From: Candidatus Marithrix sp.
GTDB lineage: Bacteria; Pseudomonadota; Gammaproteobacteria; Beggiatoales; Beggiatoaceae
Assembly: GCA_016744775.1 (NCBI GenBank)
Contig: JADGDS010000005.1
Location: forward strand, 169,719-233,718
Direction of reading: 5' to 3'
DNA length: 64,000 nt
A program made the position numbers and the translations under genes. Position 1 is the first letter of the stretch, and every line of letters begins with the position of its first letter. Shown piece after piece: positions 39,923 to 49,407 of the stretch. Under the pieces are notes generated by a model, which was not told the DNA's origin, ran no database searches, and was given only the letters and a program-made list of their open reading frames with translations.

Positions 39923-40850
39923 TCAAGTTTTACTAATTTGTCTATTACCTATTAATAGTTTTGCTATTGGATGGATAGAAAACATATCTTTTGAAAATTC
40001 CAAAATTAATATCCATCATGATAATTGTCAAATTAAAGAGACAATAGAAACAAGTCGTAAACTAATTGTAAAAATGGGCAATTGTTTTAGTAAAGCTGGG
40101 ATAATGAAAATTAAACATCCTAATTTACAACAAATTCATTGGGCACAACATGATCATCTCAAAAAAACAGTTTGGATAGTTGCCACTTTTGCTATTCCAA
40201 ACTTTCAATTTGAAAGGATTAGATTATCTTCTACCGTCGATCAAATTTCTATATCCAATATTACCGATAAAACTATGTTTTTACTCAATGGTATTAGATT
40301 TAAAATACCATTTCAAAATATAGGCATAGAGCAATTTATTGATAGATCAATTGGATATATGCCAAAATATATAGTAAAAGATGGTTTGCCTCATTTTGGT
40401 TCTAAACGCGATGATTGGAAAGGAAAAAATAGAAAACATAAAGGTTATGATATTTACATTAATAATGTAAATGTTATTGCAGCCGCTGATGGAGTAGTTA
40501 CTAAAGTAAGAAAAACTAGTAGGGCAGGCTTATATGTAAAATTACTTCATCCTGCAAAAATATATAGCCTTTATGTACATTTAACCAGTGCCAAGGTTAA
40601 ACCGGGGCAACGAGTTAAAGCTGGGCAAATTATTGGTAGAATTGATGGAGCATCTGGCAATGCAATTGAAGCTCAATTACATTTTGAGATTAAACCATAT
40701 AATAAAAGCATAGATCCGCTAGCCTTAATTGAAGATTATTATGAAACTAATAAAGTTATTATCGATAAAATTAATCATTATAAACAATTAATTACCAGCA
40801 ATATTAGAACTAGAAATATCGCAGTTAGAAACTATCTGCGATTACAATAA
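39882..40850 (+). CDS. M23-family peptidase (LytM-like)
   Basis: A 322-residue exported protein (KKINQVLLICLLPINSFA signal). The C-terminal peptidase M23 domain starts near residue 180: HKGYDIY (metal His/Asp), AAADGVVTKVRK, YSLYVHLTS and the closing LHFEIKP (canonical HxH is seen as HFE). The first Met is at 39882; a TTG at 39909 would give a cleaner signal peptide. Family members cut peptidoglycan cross-links or activate amidases. It overlaps the preceding kinase gene. Confidence 0.8.
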   Translation: MQNVLRIKLLKKINQVLLICLLPINSFAIGWIENISFENSKINIHHDNCQIKETIETSRKLIVKMGNCFSKAGIMKIKHPNLQQIHWAQHDHLKKTVWIVATFAIPNFQFERIRLSSTVDQISISNITDKTMFLLNGIRFKIPFQNIGIEQFIDRSIGYMPKYIVKDGLPHFGSKRDDWKGKNRKHKGYDIYINNVNVIAAADGVVTKVRKTSRAGLYVKLLHPAKIYSLYVHLTSAKVKPGQRVKAGQIIGRIDGASGNAIEAQLHFEIKPYNKSIDPLALIEDYYETNKVIIDKINHYKQLITSNIRTRNIAVRNYLRLQ

Positions 40851-40916
40851 TTGGAATAGCAGTTGCATATATTTAGAAACTATAACGATTACTACTTACC
40901 TAGTAAGGTTATAGTG

Positions 40917-40952
40917 AGGTGCTTTGAATGTTGGTCACATTCAGAGACACCT
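40917..40952. terminator. Imperfect hairpin between convergent genes
   Basis: AGGTGCTTTGAATG pairs imperfectly with CATTCAGAGACACCT, followed by TTCTATTATTTG. It lies between the M23 peptidase and the convergent CBS gene; a second small palindrome sits just before it (about 40894). A weak terminator at best. Confidence 0.4.
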
Positions 40953-40972
40953 TCTATTATTTGCTATTTTCA

Positions 40973-41419
40973 TCAGCCAGTAAAATTTTTCATAAAAATA
41001 GCTCGATGAATATCACCTAAACTCAACATTCCAACCAATTTCTCTCCTTCAGCAACCGGAATACGTCGAAAATTATTTCGTGCCATAATAGACACTGCTT
41101 TTAAAATAGGCAAATCAGGGCTAATGGTGATAACACCTTTAATCATTAAATCAGCCGCTTTTAATGGTAGCACTTTTTTGTAATCGTTTTCCATTGATTC
41201 AAAATCAATAGCTTCCATATTTTCCATTATATCTTTGATGCTTGGAAATAAATAACGTAAAACATCGCGTTCAGCAATAAAGCCCACTAATTTTTGATTA
41301 TCATCAACTACAGGTAAGCCACTATAACGTTTTAGACACATCAAGGATGTAACTTCTTCTAAACCGGTATCAGGTTTAACAGTTTTTACTGGATCAGTCA
41401 TTACATCTTTTACTAGCAT
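40973..41419 (-). CDS. Tandem CBS-domain protein
   Basis: A 148-residue protein with two CBS domains (about 1-60 and 80-145), for example VKDVMTDPVKTV, YSGLPVVDDNQKLVGFIAERD and FRRIPVAEGEKLVGMLSLGD. Stand-alone CBS pairs bind adenine nucleotides and modulate partners. A small cytosolic regulator; the partner is unknown. The gene behind it on the same strand (41461-42099) is a membrane protein with a long coiled coil. Confidence 0.9.
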   Translation of the reverse strand: MLVKDVMTDPVKTVKPDTGLEEVTSLMCLKRYSGLPVVDDNQKLVGFIAERDVLRYLFPSIKDIMENMEAIDFESMENDYKKVLPLKAADLMIKGVITISPDLPILKAVSIMARNNFRRIPVAEGEKLVGMLSLGDIHRAIFMKNFTG

Positions 41420-41460
41420 AATATTTCCTTTATATTTTAAAGTTCATTGTTAATTAAAGT

Positions 41461-42099
41461 TTACCAAGGCATAAAATTATTTGCAAATGACATTGGGCGT
41501 GAAAACTTGGACATATTATGATTCATATTATTTAAATCATGTCGCATTGTTTGCATAGAATTGTCCATATTTACAATTGATGTACCAATTCTTTTGATTG
41601 AATTATTCATACTTCCTATGGAACTATCCATTTTTGCAATTGATTGATCCATTCTCTTTATCATTTTATCCATATGCGACATTGTATTGACGATACTCTT
41701 CATCGATTTATCCATAGATGGCATAGAATCTAATTTGACAGAAATATCCTTTATAGTAACTGTCATAATTTGAAATTGTCCAGACATAATTAAAACTTGT
41801 TCAGATAGAGTGGCAATGCTATTAGTCATAGATTCCATATGTTCTCCCATCTTAGAATCCATGCTTTTTGCCATAGATGACATATCAGCGGTTAAGCTAT
41901 AAATTAGAAAAAATCCATAAGCGGCTAATATTACAAAAGCAAACATTGCAGGATAAACAATGATCTCCCATCGTCTTGTACTTTCCTGAAAATGTCCAAC
42001 AAATTGTTCCATTTTACTATTGCTTATAGCTGCACCACACTCCATCATTGTGATTGCTGGTTTTTTAGGAGGAGATTCAGATGTTGAATTTGTAGTCAT
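41461..42099 (-). CDS. Membrane protein with Met/Asp/Ser heptad coil, unknown function
   Basis: A 212-residue protein with one span (about 45-70, IIVYPAMFAFVILAAYGFFL) and a long C-terminal region of repeated MDxSI/MxxSI units (MDKSMKSIVNTMSHMDK, MDQSIAKMDSSIGSMNNSI), strongly periodic every seven residues, with unusually many Met. It looks like a methionine-rich coiled coil, probably periplasmic. It lies 42 bp upstream of the CBS gene on the same strand and may form an operon with it. No catalytic motif. Confidence 0.6.
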   Translation of the reverse strand: MTTNSTSESPPKKPAITMMECGAAISNSKMEQFVGHFQESTRRWEIIVYPAMFAFVILAAYGFFLIYSLTADMSSMAKSMDSKMGEHMESMTNSIATLSEQVLIMSGQFQIMTVTIKDISVKLDSMPSMDKSMKSIVNTMSHMDKMIKRMDQSIAKMDSSIGSMNNSIKRIGTSIVNMDNSMQTMRHDLNNMNHNMSKFSRPMSFANNFMPW

Positions 42100-42217
42100 A
42101 AAATTTCTTCCTTATAATAATATATCCTTGTAAAAAAAATTACTTCTCTTATTGAGAGTTTTTAAATAAGTATGCTACACTATTTCGTGAAATGCTTCAG
42201 GAGAAAATTAATAGAAT

Positions 42218-42289
42218 ATGAATAACGATCAAGGTTTAAAAGAAGCTTTAGATGAGCGGCGTGATTTTATTAGAAATATTTCTTCATAA
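42218..42289 (+). CDS. Possible 23-residue small protein or gene remnant
   Basis: ATG with AGGAG (42200-42204) upstream opens a 23-codon frame, MNNDQGLKEALDERRDFIRN then ISS, in the 248-bp gap before dapA. The charged, helical composition is plausible for a real peptide or for the start of a deleted gene. Nothing else is seen in the gap. Confidence 0.3.
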   Translation: MNNDQGLKEALDERRDFIRNISS

Positions 42290-42347
42290 GTATTTGCTAA
42301 TATTGTATAGTAAAATATAAATTATTTCAACTAATATGGAGCTAAAA

Positions 42348-43223
42348 ATGTTTCAAGGCAGCATGGTTGCATTAGTTACACCAATGGATCAAGATGGTAA
42401 TATTGATGAGTTAAGTTTGCGTAATCTAATAGATTATCATATTGATAATCAAACAGATGCGATTGTGGCAGTAGGCACAACTGGCGAATCTGCAACTCTT
42501 AATCATGAAGAACATTGTCAAGTAATTCGTATCGCCGTAGAGCAATCCGCTGGTAGAATACCAGTGATTGCTGGTACAGGTTCTAATTCTACTACTGAGG
42601 CTATTGAATACACTAATTGTGCCAAAGATGTAGGAGCCGATGCTTGTTTGTTAGTAACCCCTTATTATAATAAACCCACGCAAGAAGGTTTATATCAGCA
42701 TTATAAAAAAATAGCAGAGGCTGTTAATATTCCTCAATTGCTTTATAATGTACCCGGGCGTACCGCTTGTGATATGTTGCCAGCTACAGTTAAACGTTTG
42801 GCTCAAATAGACAATATTATTGGTATTAAAGAAGCTGTAGGAGACATGACTAGAATAGGTGAATTATTAGAATTAGCTAATGATAATTTTGCTATTTATA
42901 GTGGTGATGATGCAACAGCATTGGAATTAATATTGCTTGGTGGTAAAGGTACAATTTCTGTAACAGCCAATGTTGCTCCTAAAGCAATGCATCAAATGTG
43001 TGAATTAGCATTATCTGGTGATAGTGATGGAGCGCGTGCAATTAATAAAACTTTAATGAGTCTTCATAATAATTTATTTGTTGAAGCTAATCCTATTCCA
43101 GTAAAATGGGCATTAAATAAAATGGGTTTAATTCCAGAAGGAATTCGTTTACCATTAACAACAATGTCTGAGCAATATCATGATATTGTCACACAAGCCA
43201 TGCAAGATCAAGATGTTAATTAA
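42348..43223 (+). CDS. dapA: 4-hydroxy-tetrahydrodipicolinate synthase
   Basis: A 291-residue aldolase making the first committed step of lysine/diaminopimelate synthesis from pyruvate and aspartate semialdehyde. VGTTGESATLNHEEH (TTGES), the Tyr in TPYYNKPTQ and the Schiff-base Lys in IIGIKEAVGD are visible. I start at MFQGSMVALVTP with GGAG seven bases upstream, not at the ATG four codons earlier. It feeds the wall genes downstream and overlaps the small lipoprotein by 11 bp. Confidence 0.95.
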   Translation: MFQGSMVALVTPMDQDGNIDELSLRNLIDYHIDNQTDAIVAVGTTGESATLNHEEHCQVIRIAVEQSAGRIPVIAGTGSNSTTEAIEYTNCAKDVGADACLLVTPYYNKPTQEGLYQHYKKIAEAVNIPQLLYNVPGRTACDMLPATVKRLAQIDNIIGIKEAVGDMTRIGELLELANDNFAIYSGDDATALELILLGGKGTISVTANVAPKAMHQMCELALSGDSDGARAINKTLMSLHNNLFVEANPIPVKWALNKMGLIPEGIRLPLTTMSEQYHDIVTQAMQDQDVN

Positions 43224-43377
43224 ACCAATAATATTACTATTTATATTTTTTCTATTATCAGCTTGTAGTATGATTACAAAACAGCTTGATTCGACTTGGG
43301 AAGATGATAGAACTGTTTATAATAAAAGCAAAGAGCTGCCATCATTAGAAATTCCATCAGAATTAGCTAAAAAATAA
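43213..43377 (+). CDS. Short BamC-N-terminus-like lipoprotein
   Basis: A 54-residue lipoprotein: MLIKPIILLFIFFLLSACS signal with lipobox, then WEDDRTVYNKSKELPSLEIPSELAKK. The Y-x-K-S-x-E-x-P-x-LEIP segment matches the unstructured N-terminal part of BamC, repeated in the next gene (YEKSKTEPELEVPPDL). It abuts the BamC-like gene with no spacer (TAAATG). It may be a truncated duplicate or a peptide keeping only the BamD-binding lasso. Confidence 0.6.
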   Translation: MLIKPIILLFIFFLLSACSMITKQLDSTWEDDRTVYNKSKELPSLEIPSELAKK

Positions 43378-44004
43378 ATGAGAATCCTTTTCATATTAAT
43401 CATGTTATCGGGATGTAGTACAATTGATAATATCATACCAGATTATCGAAAAGACTATGAGAAAAGTAAAACAGAACCCGAATTAGAAGTTCCACCAGAT
43501 TTAATTCATTCAACTGCTAAAAGTCAGAATTTAAGTATTCCTGAAGTACGTAATGCTAGAAGTATTAAAGTATTACCAGTCTCTAAACAAGCGACAATAA
43601 AACATAATGCTAATAGCCGCTGGTTAGAATTAGAAGCTGATCCTAAAATTGTTTGGGCTAAAATTAAGCAATTTTTGAAAAAAAATGATTTTAGCTTAAA
43701 AACAGATAATCCTAGTACAGGTATTATGGAAACTGAATGGGCTGAATATAAAGCTGAGATACCTCAAACTGGTATTCGCAAATTTTTTGCTAAAACTTTA
43801 GGTACTTCATATTCTACTGGCAATCGTGATAAATTTAAAATACGTTTAGAACGAGGTACAGATATAACTAGAATCTTTGTTACTCATAAGGGCATGGAAG
43901 AAGTTTCTCATGCGAATAATTTTATTTGGCAGAATCGCCCTTCTGATCCTGAATTGGAGGCTGAAATGTTAAATCGTATTAAGGTGTTTGTTACGACTCA
44001 ATAA
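43378..44004 (+). CDS. bamC: BamC-like outer-membrane assembly lipoprotein
   Basis: A 208-residue lipoprotein (lipobox LIMLSGCS) with the NlpB/BamC lasso YEKSKTEPELEVPPDLI and one helix-grip domain (about 75-205, WLELEADPKIVWAKIKQFL to RIKVFVTTQ). E. coli BamC has two such domains, so this is a short form. The dapA-bamC order is conserved in gammaproteobacteria, which supports the call. It would sit at the outer membrane with BamA and BamD. Confidence 0.75.
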   Translation: MRILFILIMLSGCSTIDNIIPDYRKDYEKSKTEPELEVPPDLIHSTAKSQNLSIPEVRNARSIKVLPVSKQATIKHNANSRWLELEADPKIVWAKIKQFLKKNDFSLKTDNPSTGIMETEWAEYKAEIPQTGIRKFFAKTLGTSYSTGNRDKFKIRLERGTDITRIFVTHKGMEEVSHANNFIWQNRPSDPELEAEMLNRIKVFVTTQ

Positions 44005-44008
44005 GTTA

Positions 44009-44040
44009 AACCTGACAGGTTTTTAAAACCTGTCAGGTTT
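44009..44040. repeat. ACCTGACAGG-family hairpin
   Basis: AAACCTGACAGG and CCTGTCAGGTTT surround a T/A loop between convergent bamC-like and DUF3108 genes. The same core, with flanking AGAC/GTCT, is found at 59183, 60516 and 61859. Serves as a plausible terminator. Confidence 0.8.
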
Positions 44041-44045
44041 GATGT

Positions 44046-44750
44046 TTAAAGCCCTCGAACAGATTTTAAAATCATACTAAATTCATCTCCATTCTTTTCA
44101 ATATATACTACTTTGACAGGCAAATAATGTAAACTTGGGGCACACCATAAAGTTGTGCTGCGTTTATTGTTTGATGATTTACGTCGGTATTTTAAAGTGT
44201 CTAAAGTACCTAAACCTGTTTTTATACGCTCCTTACCTAAAAAGGTTGGCGTATAAGTTTTAACTTTTCCTTTATCTGCAACCTTATATTGAAGCTGACG
44301 TTTACCTTGTTTTAATTCTTGCATTAATACTACTTGATAGAGTAATCTATCCAAGATACCATTTTGAATTACAATATTTTTTGTTTTGTTTTGAAAATTA
44401 TTGATAGCAATATTTTTTGACCAATCAAAAGATAACATGTTAAATCTATCTTTATATCCAGTTTGACGATAATTATATTCTAATGGGCGAATTTTTCCAT
44501 TAACCCATTTAAATTTACTACGTTCTGAAATACGAATTTTTTTAAATAAGGATATAAAACCAGTAGTTTCGGCAATTGTTTCAAATAGAAATTTTCCATT
44601 TGCAATAGAAGTTAAATTTCTGGTAGCCTTGCCTACTGGAAATCCATCTGCATACAATTTATATTTCGCTGTAAATGGAGGTGGAAAAGCGTTATCTGCA
44701 TATACACTATAATTCCATATACATAATAAACCTATAATTATCTTTTTCAT
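44046..44750 (-). CDS. DUF3108 periplasmic protein
   Basis: A 234-residue protein with a signal peptide (MKKIIIGLLCIWNYSVYA) and the DUF3108 beta-sheet pattern: FTAKYKLYADGFPVGKATRNL, the central FKWVNGKIRPLEYNYRQTG and the late TTLWCAPSLHYLPVKVVY. I chose the ATG at 44750, preceded by AAGGAAT, over a frame starting 11 codons earlier. Family members of unknown role are common near nucleotide or envelope genes. It is divergent from hldE with only 15 bp between the starts. Confidence 0.85.
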   Translation of the reverse strand: MKKIIIGLLCIWNYSVYADNAFPPPFTAKYKLYADGFPVGKATRNLTSIANGKFLFETIAETTGFISLFKKIRISERSKFKWVNGKIRPLEYNYRQTGYKDRFNMLSFDWSKNIAINNFQNKTKNIVIQNGILDRLLYQVVLMQELKQGKRQLQYKVADKGKVKTYTPTFLGKERIKTGLGTLDTLKYRRKSSNNKRSTTLWCAPSLHYLPVKVVYIEKNGDEFSMILKSVRGL

Positions 44751-44765
44751 AAAGATTCCTTTTAA

Positions 44766-46094
44766 ATGTTTAATAAAACTCATGTCTTAATTGTTGGTGA
44801 TGTCATGCTAGATCGTTACTGGCATGGCGTTACTTCTCGTATTTCTCCAGAAGCTCCAGTACCTATCGTACATGTTAATCAACAACAACAATGCCCCGGT
44901 GGAGCCGGTAATGTTGCTTTAAATATCCGAGCTTTAGGTGGACAAGTTACTGTAATTGGAGTAACTGGTAAAGATGAAGCTGCGGAGATTTTAAGCAAGC
45001 AATTAACTGATCAAGATATAACATGTGCATTTATTCGTTTAGAAAATGCTCAGACTGTCACCAAACTGCGGGTTTTAAGTCGTCATCAACAATTAATACG
45101 CCTAGATTTTGAAGATCATTTCAGTAAAATTGATGCGCGATTAGTACCAACTAAAATGCAATTGTATCTTAATACAGTTGATGTGGTTATTTTATCAGAT
45201 TATGCGAAAGGTAGCTTGGTTGATTCAGCTAGCATGATTAAATCGGCGACAATGGCTAGAAAGCCAGTATTAGTTGATCCAAAAGGCAGTGATTTTGAAA
45301 AATATCGAGGCGCAACAGTAATTACACCTAATGTGGCTGAATTTGAAGCAGTTGTTGGTCATTGTAGCAGTAAAGAACAATTAGTTGAAAAGGGTCAAAA
45401 TCTACGTAAACATTTAGATTTAGATGCTTTGTTGATTACTCGTAGCCAAGATGGTATGACCTTATTAAGAGAAGGTTTTCCAGCTTTGCATTTGCCAACT
45501 CATGCGCGTGAGGTGTTTGATGTTACTGGTGCTGGTGATACAGTCATTGCGACTTTAGCAACTGGTTTGGCTGCTGGTTTAGATTGGGAAGCTTCTACTA
45601 AGTTAGCGAATAAAGCCGCTGGAATTGTGGTTAGTAAACTTGGAGCCGCTACTGTGAGTTTGGATGAGCTTAAACCAAGTTCAGAAACAGTGGTAATGAC
45701 AAATGGCTGTTTTGATATTTTACATGCTGGGCATATTCAATATTTAACTCAGGCGCGACAATTAGGTGATCGTTTAATTGTTGCGCTTAATGATGATGAT
45801 TCAGTACGTCGTTTGAAGGGTAACAGTCGCCCTATCAATAGTTTAGAACAACGTATGATTGTGTTAAATGCTTTAGAATGTGTAGATTCAGTAGTTGCTT
45901 TTAGCGAAGATACTCCTGAAAAATTAATTTGTAAAATTTTACCTGATATTTTAGTCAAAGGCGGCGATTATACAGTCGATCAAATTGCTGGTAGTGACTG
46001 TGTACTTAAGAATGGTGGTAAAGTATTAACTTTAGATTTTGTCGAAGGTTGTTCCACTTCTAATATAATTGAACGTATAGGAAATAATAAATGA
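44766..46094 (+). CDS. hldE: Bifunctional heptose-7-phosphate kinase/adenylyltransferase
   Basis: A 442-residue enzyme for the ADP-heptose of LPS core. The N-terminal ribokinase-like domain (about 1-310) has [25 protein letters not shown] and the catalytic [14 protein letters not shown]. The C-terminal nucleotidyltransferase (about 315-442) has [16 protein letters not shown]. It is slightly shorter than E. coli HldE, by a compact linker and N-terminus. It overlaps hldD by 4 bp (ATGA). Confidence 0.94.
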   Translation: MFNKTHVLIVGDVMLDRYWHGVTSRISPEAPVPIVHVNQQQQCPGGAGNVALNIRALGGQVTVIGVTGKDEAAEILSKQLTDQDITCAFIRLENAQTVTKLRVLSRHQQLIRLDFEDHFSKIDARLVPTKMQLYLNTVDVVILSDYAKGSLVDSASMIKSATMARKPVLVDPKGSDFEKYRGATVITPNVAEFEAVVGHCSSKEQLVEKGQNLRKHLDLDALLITRSQDGMTLLREGFPALHLPTHAREVFDVTGAGDTVIATLATGLAAGLDWEASTKLANKAAGIVVSKLGAATVSLDELKPSSETVVMTNGCFDILHAGHIQYLTQARQLGDRLIVALNDDDSVRRLKGNSRPINSLEQRMIVLNALECVDSVVAFSEDTPEKLICKILPDILVKGGDYTVDQIAGSDCVLKNGGKVLTLDFVEGCSTSNIIERIGNNK

Positions 46095-47008
46095 TTGTTG
46101 TTACAGGTGGTGCCGGATTTATTGGTAGTAATATTGTAAAATCCTTAAATAAGCGCGGCTATACTGATATTTTGGTGGTAGATAATCTTACTAAAGGTGA
46201 AAAATTCAAAAATTTAGTTGATTGTGATATTGCTGATTATCAAGAAAAGGATATTTTTTTAGAACGTTTGGATACATATGATTCTATAGAGGCTATATTT
46301 CATCAAGGCGCATGTAGTAGCACTACTGAATGGGATGGTCATTATATTATGACTAATAATTATGATTATTCTAAGGCTTTATTGCATTATTGTTTAAATC
46401 ATAATGCTGCTTTTATTTACGCATCTAGTGCCTCCGTCTATGGTGATGGTAAAGTAGAATTGCCTCTAAATATGTATGGCTACTCTAAGTTTTTATTTGA
46501 TAAATATGTAAGTTCTTTTTTAACTAGTTGTAAATCACAGATTGTTGGTTTACGATATTTTAATGTTTATGGTTCTCGTGAACAACATAAAGGCACAATG
46601 GCAAGTGTGGCTTATCATTTTAATCAGCAATTATTGACTGGTGATGAAGTTAAACTGTTTGAAGGCACTGATGGTTATGCTGATGGTGAACAGCGTCGTG
46701 ATTTTATTTATGTAAATGATGTTGCAAACATAAATTTATGGTTTCTGGATAATCCAGATAAATCTGGCATTTTTAATGTTGGTACTGGTCGTAGTCAAAC
46801 ATTTAATGATGTTGCTCGCGCTGTGATTGCTTGGCATAAGCGAGGTAAGATTAAATATATTCCATTTCCTGAACATTTAAGTGGTCGTTATCAAAGTTTT
46901 ACTCAAGCCGATATTAGTGCGTTACACAACATAGGCTATGAAAATTCCTTTTACACAGTAGAAGAAGGTGTTAAAGATTATTTGAATAATATAAACGGGA
47001 ACGGTTAA
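46091..47008 (+). CDS. hldD: ADP-glyceromanno-heptose 6-epimerase
   Basis: A 305-residue NADP-dependent short-chain epimerase giving ADP-L-glycero-D-manno-heptose for LPS. Nucleotide-binding [21 protein letters not shown], catalytic Tyr/Lys in [12 protein letters not shown] and [16 protein letters not shown] are visible. It is coupled by overlap to hldE and separated by 1 bp from murG, joining LPS and peptidoglycan synthesis in one transcription unit. Confidence 0.94.
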   Translation: MIVVTGGAGFIGSNIVKSLNKRGYTDILVVDNLTKGEKFKNLVDCDIADYQEKDIFLERLDTYDSIEAIFHQGACSSTTEWDGHYIMTNNYDYSKALLHYCLNHNAAFIYASSASVYGDGKVELPLNMYGYSKFLFDKYVSSFLTSCKSQIVGLRYFNVYGSREQHKGTMASVAYHFNQQLLTGDEVKLFEGTDGYADGEQRRDFIYVNDVANINLWFLDNPDKSGIFNVGTGRSQTFNDVARAVIAWHKRGKIKYIPFPEHLSGRYQSFTQADISALHNIGYENSFYTVEEGVKDYLNNINGNG

Positions 47009-47009
47009 A

Positions 47010-48056
47010 ATGGCAACTGTATTAATAATGGCTGGTGGTACTGGAGGGCATGTTTTTCCAGCTTTGGCTATCGCTCAAGAATTACAAAAGCAGGGTATCA
47101 GCGTTTATTGGCTAGGAACACGACTAGGTTTAGAAGCTCGTGTGGTGCCCGATGCTAATATTGATATAAAATATATCAGTATTAATGGGCTTCGTGGTAA
47201 AGGGGTACTGAGTTTATTAGCGGCACCTTTTAAAATTAGTTTGGCTTTATGGCAGGCAATACGGATAATACGTAGCTTAAAACCTAATGCGGTTGTGGGT
47301 TTAGGTGGCTTTGTCACTGGTCCGGGTGGGGTTGCTGCATGGTTATTACGTATCCCTTTATTAATCCATGAACAAAATGCTATTGCAGGATTAACTAATC
47401 GTTGGTTAGCAAAATTAGCGACAACAGTAATGGAGGCTTTTCCTAAGACTTTTCCAGAAAATTATCATGCAAGATATACCGGCAATCCATTACGTGCTAA
47501 TATAATAGCTCTTAATCCATCAACTCCAAACAATAATCCATTACGTATCTTAATTGTTGGTGGAAGCTTAGGAGCCAAAGCATTAAATGAAACGGTACCA
47601 AAAGCCTTAGAAGAGCTAAGTGTTAATATTGAAGTTTGGCATCAAACTGGTAATGCACATATTGAGTCAATGGAAAAAGCATATAATGGCGTTTCATTTA
47701 AAACACGAGTTGCCGCTTTTATCGACGATATAGCTGAAGCTTATCAATGGGCAGATTTAGTCATTTGTCGAGCTGGTGCAAGTACAATCAGTGAATTAGC
47801 ACAGGCAGGCGTAGCTAGTATTTTAATACCTTATCCATACGCAGTGGATGATCATCAAACTACTAATGCTAAATTTTTATCAGATAATGGTGCAGCAATA
47901 TTATTACCCTCAAAGCAATTATCAGTAGATAATTTAGTCAGCATTATTAAAGATTTAGACCCTTCTAAACTAGAAGCAATGTCATTAGCGGCACGAAAAT
48001 GTGCTAAACCTGAAGCCTTAGAACAAGTAATTGAATTAATAAAATATGAAATTTAA
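47010..48056 (+). CDS. murG: UDP-GlcNAc:lipid I transferase
   Basis: A 348-residue GT-B glycosyltransferase making lipid II at the inner face of the inner membrane. MAGGTGGHVFPALAIAQEL, GLGGFVTGPGGVAAWLL, HEQNAIAGLTNR and the donor-binding RAGASTISELAQAG are present. Preceded by hldD; in E. coli ftsW stands here. It overlaps murC by 11 bp. Confidence 0.96.
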   Translation: MATVLIMAGGTGGHVFPALAIAQELQKQGISVYWLGTRLGLEARVVPDANIDIKYISINGLRGKGVLSLLAAPFKISLALWQAIRIIRSLKPNAVVGLGGFVTGPGGVAAWLLRIPLLIHEQNAIAGLTNRWLAKLATTVMEAFPKTFPENYHARYTGNPLRANIIALNPSTPNNNPLRILIVGGSLGAKALNETVPKALEELSVNIEVWHQTGNAHIESMEKAYNGVSFKTRVAAFIDDIAEAYQWADLVICRAGASTISELAQAGVASILIPYPYAVDDHQTTNAKFLSDNGAAILLPSKQLSVDNLVSIIKDLDPSKLEAMSLAARKCAKPEALEQVIELIKYEI

Positions 48057-49407
48057 TCTTCCTAAACGTGGCAGACGTATTCATTTTGTTGGTATTGGTG
48101 GAGCCGGAATGGGCGGCATCGCAGAAGTTATGCACCGTATCGGTTATGCAGTATCCGGTTCTGACTTAAGCAAAAACAACATGACTCAACGCTTAACTGC
48201 TTTGGGCGTTAAAGTACAAACTGGGCATAAAGCAGGACATGTACATGGTTGTGACGTAGTGGTAATTTCCAGTGCAGTTACAGAAGAAAATCCAGAGGTA
48301 CAAGCCGCTAGACAACAAAATATTCCAGTATTGCCACGCGCTGAAATGTTAGGCGAATTAATGCGATTTTGTGAAGGTATTGCTGTTGCTGGCACGCATG
48401 GTAAAACCACCACAACTAGTTTGGTTGCAAGTATATTAGCCGAAGGCGAACTTGATCCAACCTTTGTTATAGGTGGACGTTTAAATAGTGCTGGTACTCA
48501 TGCTAGCCTAGGTTCTAGCAAGTATTTAGTTGCTGAGGCAGATGAAAGTGATGCTTCCTTCTTATACTTAAAACCTACTATGGCTGTTGTCACTAACATT
48601 GATGCTGATCATTTAAAAACATATAATAATGATTTCAATCAGTTGCGTAAAACATTTTTTGATTTCTTACAACAATTGCCTTTTTATGGCTTAGCGGTTT
48701 TATGTGTAGATGATCCAGTTATAGAAGACATGTTGCCACAACTGACTAAACATAAAATAACTTATGGTTTCTCAGAAAAAGCAGATATTCGTGCAGTTAA
48801 TTTACAAGAAAAACAAGGTAAAAGCTATTTTAGCGTCTTACATAATCAACTACCTTGGTTAGATATAGAACTTAATTTACCGGGCAAGCATAATGTCAAT
48901 AATGCCTTAGCCGCTATTGCAATTGCATATGAATTGGGAGTTAGTAATATTGCGATTAGCCGGGCTTTGGCTAACTTTAGTGGTATTGCCAGACGTTTTG
49001 AAATGAAAACAGTCGGGGAAATTTTACATGTTGATGATTATGGGCATCATCCATGTGAAATTGAGGCAACTTTAGATGCAATTAATGAAGGCTGGAATGA
49101 CAGACGATTAGTAGTCGCATTTCAACCTCATCGTTATAGCAGAACCCATGATTTATTTGATGATTTTGTAGAAGTTCTATCTAAAATTGAGAACTTAGTA
49201 TTATTAGATATTTATCCGGCTGGAGAAAAACCAATTGAAGGCGTAACTGGCGAAAGTTTATGCGAAGCAATAGCACAAAAAACTGGAGTTAAACCACAAT
49301 TAGTTCAACAAGTGGCGCAATTAAAATCAACTTTAACACCATTATTAAAAGATCAAGATATTTTATTAACTTTAGGCGCAGGTAATATTGGTAATTATGA
49401 ACACTGA
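48046..49407 (+). CDS. murC: UDP-N-acetylmuramate-L-alanine ligase
   Basis: A 453-residue Mur ligase adding L-Ala to UDP-MurNAc. FVGIGGAGMGGIAEVMHRIGY at the N-terminus, the ATP loop VAGTHGKTTTTSLVASIL, and the central DADHLKTY and HNVNNALAAIAIA motifs are present. It overlaps murG upstream and ddl downstream (11 bp), with no murB after it as would be usual. Confidence 0.96.
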   Translation: MKFNLPKRGRRIHFVGIGGAGMGGIAEVMHRIGYAVSGSDLSKNNMTQRLTALGVKVQTGHKAGHVHGCDVVVISSAVTEENPEVQAARQQNIPVLPRAEMLGELMRFCEGIAVAGTHGKTTTTSLVASILAEGELDPTFVIGGRLNSAGTHASLGSSKYLVAEADESDASFLYLKPTMAVVTNIDADHLKTYNNDFNQLRKTFFDFLQQLPFYGLAVLCVDDPVIEDMLPQLTKHKITYGFSEKADIRAVNLQEKQGKSYFSVLHNQLPWLDIELNLPGKHNVNNALAAIAIAYELGVSNIAISRALANFSGIARRFEMKTVGEILHVDDYGHHPCEIEATLDAINEGWNDRRLVVAFQPHRYSRTHDLFDDFVEVLSKIENLVLLDIYPAGEKPIEGVTGESLCEAIAQKTGVKPQLVQQVAQLKSTLTPLLKDQDILLTLGAGNIGNYEH

